NCBI RefSeq assembly: GCF_902712875.1 | Contig: NZ_LR743509.1 | Span: 2,060,001 to 2,124,000 of the forward strand | DNA: 64,000 nt | DNA from: Hyphomicrobium sp. ghe19 | GTDB lineage: Bacteria > Pseudomonadota > Alphaproteobacteria > Rhizobiales > Hyphomicrobiaceae | Direction of reading: 5' to 3' | In this document: piece by piece, positions 61,544 through 64,000 of the stretch | Layout: every line of letters begins with the position of its first letter | How positions within the stretch are numbered: the first letter of the stretch is position 1 | Notes under the pieces: generated by a model | Told to the model about the DNA's origin: nothing | Database searches by the model: none | The model's input: the letters and a program-made list of their open reading frames with translations, nothing else | Position numbers and translations under genes: made by a program

Positions 61544-62047
61544 TTATGGCGATTGCTTCGCGAGCCACGATTCGAGTTGCTCGAAATCCGCCGGTCCGGA
61601 AAACGCCGTGACGGCCCCATCGCCCGCGATGAGACGTGTGTAGGGTAGCTCACCCATCCAGTCCTGGCCGACGGCGAACCTCAGCTTTTCTTCAAACCCA
61701 TTGCCGAGAGCGAAGCTCGACGCTGAGCCGAGACCTGCTCTCTGAAGTGCGGGGCTGATTTCAGCGGGCCGGGCGCCGCGTTGGTCCCAATTCACAAGAA
61801 CAAGCATGGCATCGGGGTGGGCGCGCGTGAAGGCGCCCCAATCCTTCAGTTCAGCCATGCAATTGCTGCAGGTCAGTCCCCAAAAGTGGATGATGAGTGG
61901 ACGGCCCTGACGCGTGTGCAGGATTTGCTTCAAGCTATCCGCCTCGAACGGACGGGCAACTTGCGGGGCGGCTTCCGGGCTCGCCGCTGAACCGGCAATC
62001 TGCATCGCGGCGATGAACAGGGCTGCGAGTATCGAAGCAAGCCTCAT
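61544..62047 (-). CDS. TlpA-like exported thioredoxin
   Basis: A 167-residue periplasmic thiol:disulfide protein. It starts at ATG 62047, which overlaps the stop of the propeller gene (ATGA). A signal peptide (MRLASILAALFIAAMQIAGS) leads to a thioredoxin fold with WGLTCSNCMAEL (CxxC C60/C63), VLVNWDQ and a cis-Pro segment LPYTRL. It is the last gene of the TonB-receptor cassette and probably keeps the cysteine-rich partner reduced or carries a metal-related redox function. Confidence 0.85.
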   Translation of the reverse strand: MRLASILAALFIAAMQIAGSAASPEAAPQVARPFEADSLKQILHTRQGRPLIIHFWGLTCSNCMAELKDWGAFTRAHPDAMLVLVNWDQRGARPAEISPALQRAGLGSASSFALGNGFEEKLRFAVGQDWMGELPYTRLIAGDGAVTAFSGPADFEQLESWLAKQSP

Positions 62048-63264
62048 GATTGGGGCTCCAACGGGATGAGCCGATATCCATCCTGCAGCGTCAGCCACGA
62101 CAGGTACGCGCCCGCCGGACTTGCTATCAGCAACGGATGATCCGACGCGTCGTGCGTCATCGCTATGCTCCGAGGAGCGCTCCAGGTTTTTCCGGCATCG
62201 TGCGACGTGATGAGATCGATTGTCGTCATGGCGCCGTCGAAAGATTTGTAAGCGAGATAGACGACGCCTTGCGTGGCCAGAACGTACGGCCGCGATGTCT
62301 GCGCGTTCGGATCACCGAGGCGCATCGGCTCCGAAAACGTTTTTCCGCCGTCGTTCGAGTGGGCGTAGTAGAGGCCCTTCAATTTGCGTCCGAGCGCAAA
62401 CCACGTCGCGTGGTAGACGCCGTCCGGGCCGATCGCGAGGCTCGGGCCTTGATGGGGACAAGCGTCGATCTTCGCGTCGTCATCGCTTACCCGGTAGAGC
62501 GGACCTGGCGTCTTCGGATCCGCAAAGGTGATGACGGCATGATCGCGAATGCCGCCGTCGAAAATATTGCGAAAAAGAACGACTGGCCTTCCCTCCCCTG
62601 CGAACGCTACGGCGATGCGGCAGCACTCGCAGGAATTGTCACGCGCGATGGTTGCCGCTTGAAGCGTTCCGCCGGGCCGATCGTCCCATGCAAAGGCGAG
62701 CGCGGCTCCGGCGTAGGGTTTGCCATCCGTCTTTGCTTTCGCCGTGTTGCGCTTGTCGATCCAGGCGACGAACGCGCGGCCATCCTGATCGAGCGCGGCC
62801 GTCTCGAAGCGCTGGCTCGGAGAGTCCGACGTAATCGGCTGCGGGTTCGAGAACGTCCTTCCGTCGTCGGCCGATCGCACGATGAAGGCATGACCGTTGT
62901 ATTTTTCGTCGCGCGACGCATACGTGACGATCACTCGGCCGGCCTGGCCGATTGCGATCTTCGGACGGGCATCAGGCCCCTCATCGAGCGGCAAATCGGT
63001 TTTCGGCAGCGTCACCGGATCGGCAAATGTCTTGCCGAGATCGGCTGAACTTCCAACCGATACGCGGCCGCCCGCGACCCACGTCACCCATAATCTTCCG
63101 TCCGGGCCGAAGGCTCCCGTTGCGACGCTGGCGCATGCGAGCGCCGTCGTGTCGCATGCCGCCGGCGCGCCGTGATGCGCGTTCGCATCGTGCGCGACCG
63201 CAGCGCCCGATACGGGCATGATCGATGCGAGCAGCACTATCGCCGTTCGAAAATGATCGCGCAT
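62044..63264 (-). CDS. Exported Asp-box beta-propeller protein
   Basis: A 406-residue exported protein with a signal peptide (FRTAIVLLASIMPVSGAAV) and a propeller marked by four Asp-boxes of the SxDxGxT(F/W) type: SADLGKTF, SADDGRTF, SNDGGKTF and SHDAGKTW. These occur in sialidase-like folds, but sialidase catalytic Arg/Tyr/Glu residues are not evident. There is a His-rich N-terminus HDANAHHGAPAACDT and a CECC motif in the middle (NSCECCRIAV), suggesting metal binding. It lies between a TonB receptor and a TlpA-like protein, with ATGA coupling to the latter. Probably a metal-acquisition or metal-stress protein; inference. Confidence 0.75.
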   Translation of the reverse strand: MRDHFRTAIVLLASIMPVSGAAVAHDANAHHGAPAACDTTALACASVATGAFGPDGRLWVTWVAGGRVSVGSSADLGKTFADPVTLPKTDLPLDEGPDARPKIAIGQAGRVIVTYASRDEKYNGHAFIVRSADDGRTFSNPQPITSDSPSQRFETAALDQDGRAFVAWIDKRNTAKAKTDGKPYAGAALAFAWDDRPGGTLQAATIARDNSCECCRIAVAFAGEGRPVVLFRNIFDGGIRDHAVITFADPKTPGPLYRVSDDDAKIDACPHQGPSLAIGPDGVYHATWFALGRKLKGLYYAHSNDGGKTFSEPMRLGDPNAQTSRPYVLATQGVVYLAYKSFDGAMTTIDLITSHDAGKTWSAPRSIAMTHDASDHPLLIASPAGAYLSWLTLQDGYRLIPLEPQS

Positions 63265-63267
63265 GTC

Positions 63268-64000
63268 TCAAAACCTCACTTTCATGCCGGTGAAGAACGT
63301 GCGCGGAGCGCCCGCGTAGATCGAGCCTGAAAGGCCAGCCAGATCGCCAGCCGTCGCGCCGACGCGATCGGTGATGTTGTTTGCAGATGAGATGTACGTT
63401 TCGTCGAATAGGTTCCTGATCTCGAAGTAAGTCATCAGCGACCGCACCGGTCCACTGCTGAATTCCGTATTGTAGTGAACGTTGACATTGACCAGATCGT
63501 AGCCAGGGGCCTTCAGAAGATTGGCGTTCTCCATAAAGAAGCCATCGTGCCATTCGTATTCGGCAAAGGCGCCGATGCCCTTGAATGGGCCGTGCGTGAA
63601 ATCGTAACTCAACCGGCTGGTGAACTCGTTCGGCGATACGCCCGGGATTTTCTTTCCGTCGCGGCTCTTGGGGTCTGCGCCGGAGAGCACCTCGGAATAG
63701 TCGGTATAATATTGATCGTTGTGGATGTACGACGCGGTCAATCTCAGGCCGTCAGCGAGCGCGAAATCTGCCGCCACCTCAACGCCGCGGTGTTCGGAGC
63801 CCGGCGCGTTAAACATGAAATTCTGCGTCCCGGCCCCGGCAGACTGTGAGACGAGTTCATTTTGGAAGAACTCGTAGAAGCCGGATACGCTCAACGTCAG
63901 TCCCGGCGCGGGCGTCCAGTCGCCGCCAACGTCGAAGCCGACGTTCCGTTGCGATTTGAGATCCGTGTTGTTGCCGGGCTGACCTTTGGAATTGATGAAT
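63268..64000 (-). CDS. TonB-dependent receptor, C-terminal part (runs off the right edge)
   Basis: About 243 residues of the C-terminal beta-barrel of an outer-membrane receptor; the start is outside the window. Seen: alternating strands such as LSVSGFYEFFQNELV, VEVAADFALADGLRLTASY, NVNVHYNTEF and the invariant closing aromatic FTGMKVRF with terminal Phe. The reading frame is open to the end of the window. It lies 3 bp upstream of the propeller gene, so receptor, propeller and TlpA form one leftward operon. The substrate is unknown; a metal chelate is plausible from the partners. Confidence 0.85.
   Translation of the reverse strand, partial: FINSKGQPGNNTDLKSQRNVGFDVGGDWTPAPGLTLSVSGFYEFFQNELVSQSAGAGTQNFMFNAPGSEHRGVEVAADFALADGLRLTASYIHNDQYYTDYSEVLSGADPKSRDGKKIPGVSPNEFTSRLSYDFTHGPFKGIGAFAEYEWHDGFFMENANLLKAPGYDLVNVNVHYNTEFSSGPVRSLMTYFEIRNLFDETYISSANNITDRVGATAGDLAGLSGSIYAGAPRTFFTGMKVRF

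Noticed and set aside
62044..63264. Exo-sialidase annotation for the Asp-box protein
   Set aside because: Asp-boxes are structural only; the sialidase Arg triad, Tyr/Glu pair and RIP motif are not visible.

Overview
The window looks like a chromosomal piece of a Hyphomicrobium-like member of the Hyphomicrobiales (Alphaproteobacteria). The evidence is high GC, a MucR/Ros regulator, the lineage-typical families DUF1491, DUF5330, DUF6456 and YcgN, a ChoXWV choline transporter, EcfG-type promoters, and a dense methylamine/C1 gene complement. No insertion sequence, CRISPR array or rRNA operon is visible. Two tRNA-Arg genes are present (anticodons UCG and UCU).

Layout. (1) 1-11 kb: the left edge cuts a leftward terminase-like gene of gene-transfer-agent (GTA) type, preceded by a Lys/Ala-rich coiled-coil gene that sits where a small terminase would. 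Then come a GIY-YIG protein, YcgN, a class A penicillin-binding protein with two small membrane proteins, DUF1491 and a peptidoglycan-binding protein, DUF5330 and SufE. At 8.8-10 kb lies a translationally coupled pair, a DnaA-domain-IV-like HTH protein followed by a DUF6456 protein, which matches the split GTA activator GafY/GafZ. MucR follows. (2) 11-31 kb: oligopeptidase B, an orphan QueC-like PP-loop protein, a 43-residue basic protein, a membrane protein with a D5-primase-like C-terminus followed by stacked terminators, CutA, NAD kinase, a nitroreductase, a secreted VWA/beta-sandwich gene pair, an orphan amino-acid-binding protein divergent from metC around a perfect 20-bp palindrome, an L,D-transpeptidase, tRNA-Arg(UCG), and two small secreted proteins that each have a GGAAC-N17-CGTT promoter. 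(3) 31-35 kb: an NHEJ locus with LigD split into PE-POL and LIG genes, a hidden 25-residue Met-rich ORF, and Ku.

(4) 35.6-57.8 kb: a contiguous choline-to-glycine island. BetB-BetA oxidise choline to glycine betaine, a GbdR-like GlxA-family regulator follows, and ChoX-ChoW-ChoV import choline. A tightly overlapped leftward operon soxB-soxD-soxA-soxG-dgcA-dgcB-etfA-etfB-gbcA-gbcB carries betaine through dimethylglycine and sarcosine to glycine, delivering methyl groups as formaldehyde or methylene-THF. A ferritin-like gene lies just upstream of soxB.

(5) 57.9-64 kb: a glycosyltransferase fused to a domain resembling plant DUF579 glucuronoxylan methyltransferases, tRNA-Arg(UCU), a WaaE-like glycosyltransferase, a GlsB/YeaQ membrane protein, and a leftward cassette of TonB receptor (cut by the window end), Asp-box beta-propeller and TlpA-like thioredoxin.

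A palindromic element occurs once inside the terminase reading frame and twice in tandem after nadK, and seems to be a mobile repeat able to sit in coding sequence.
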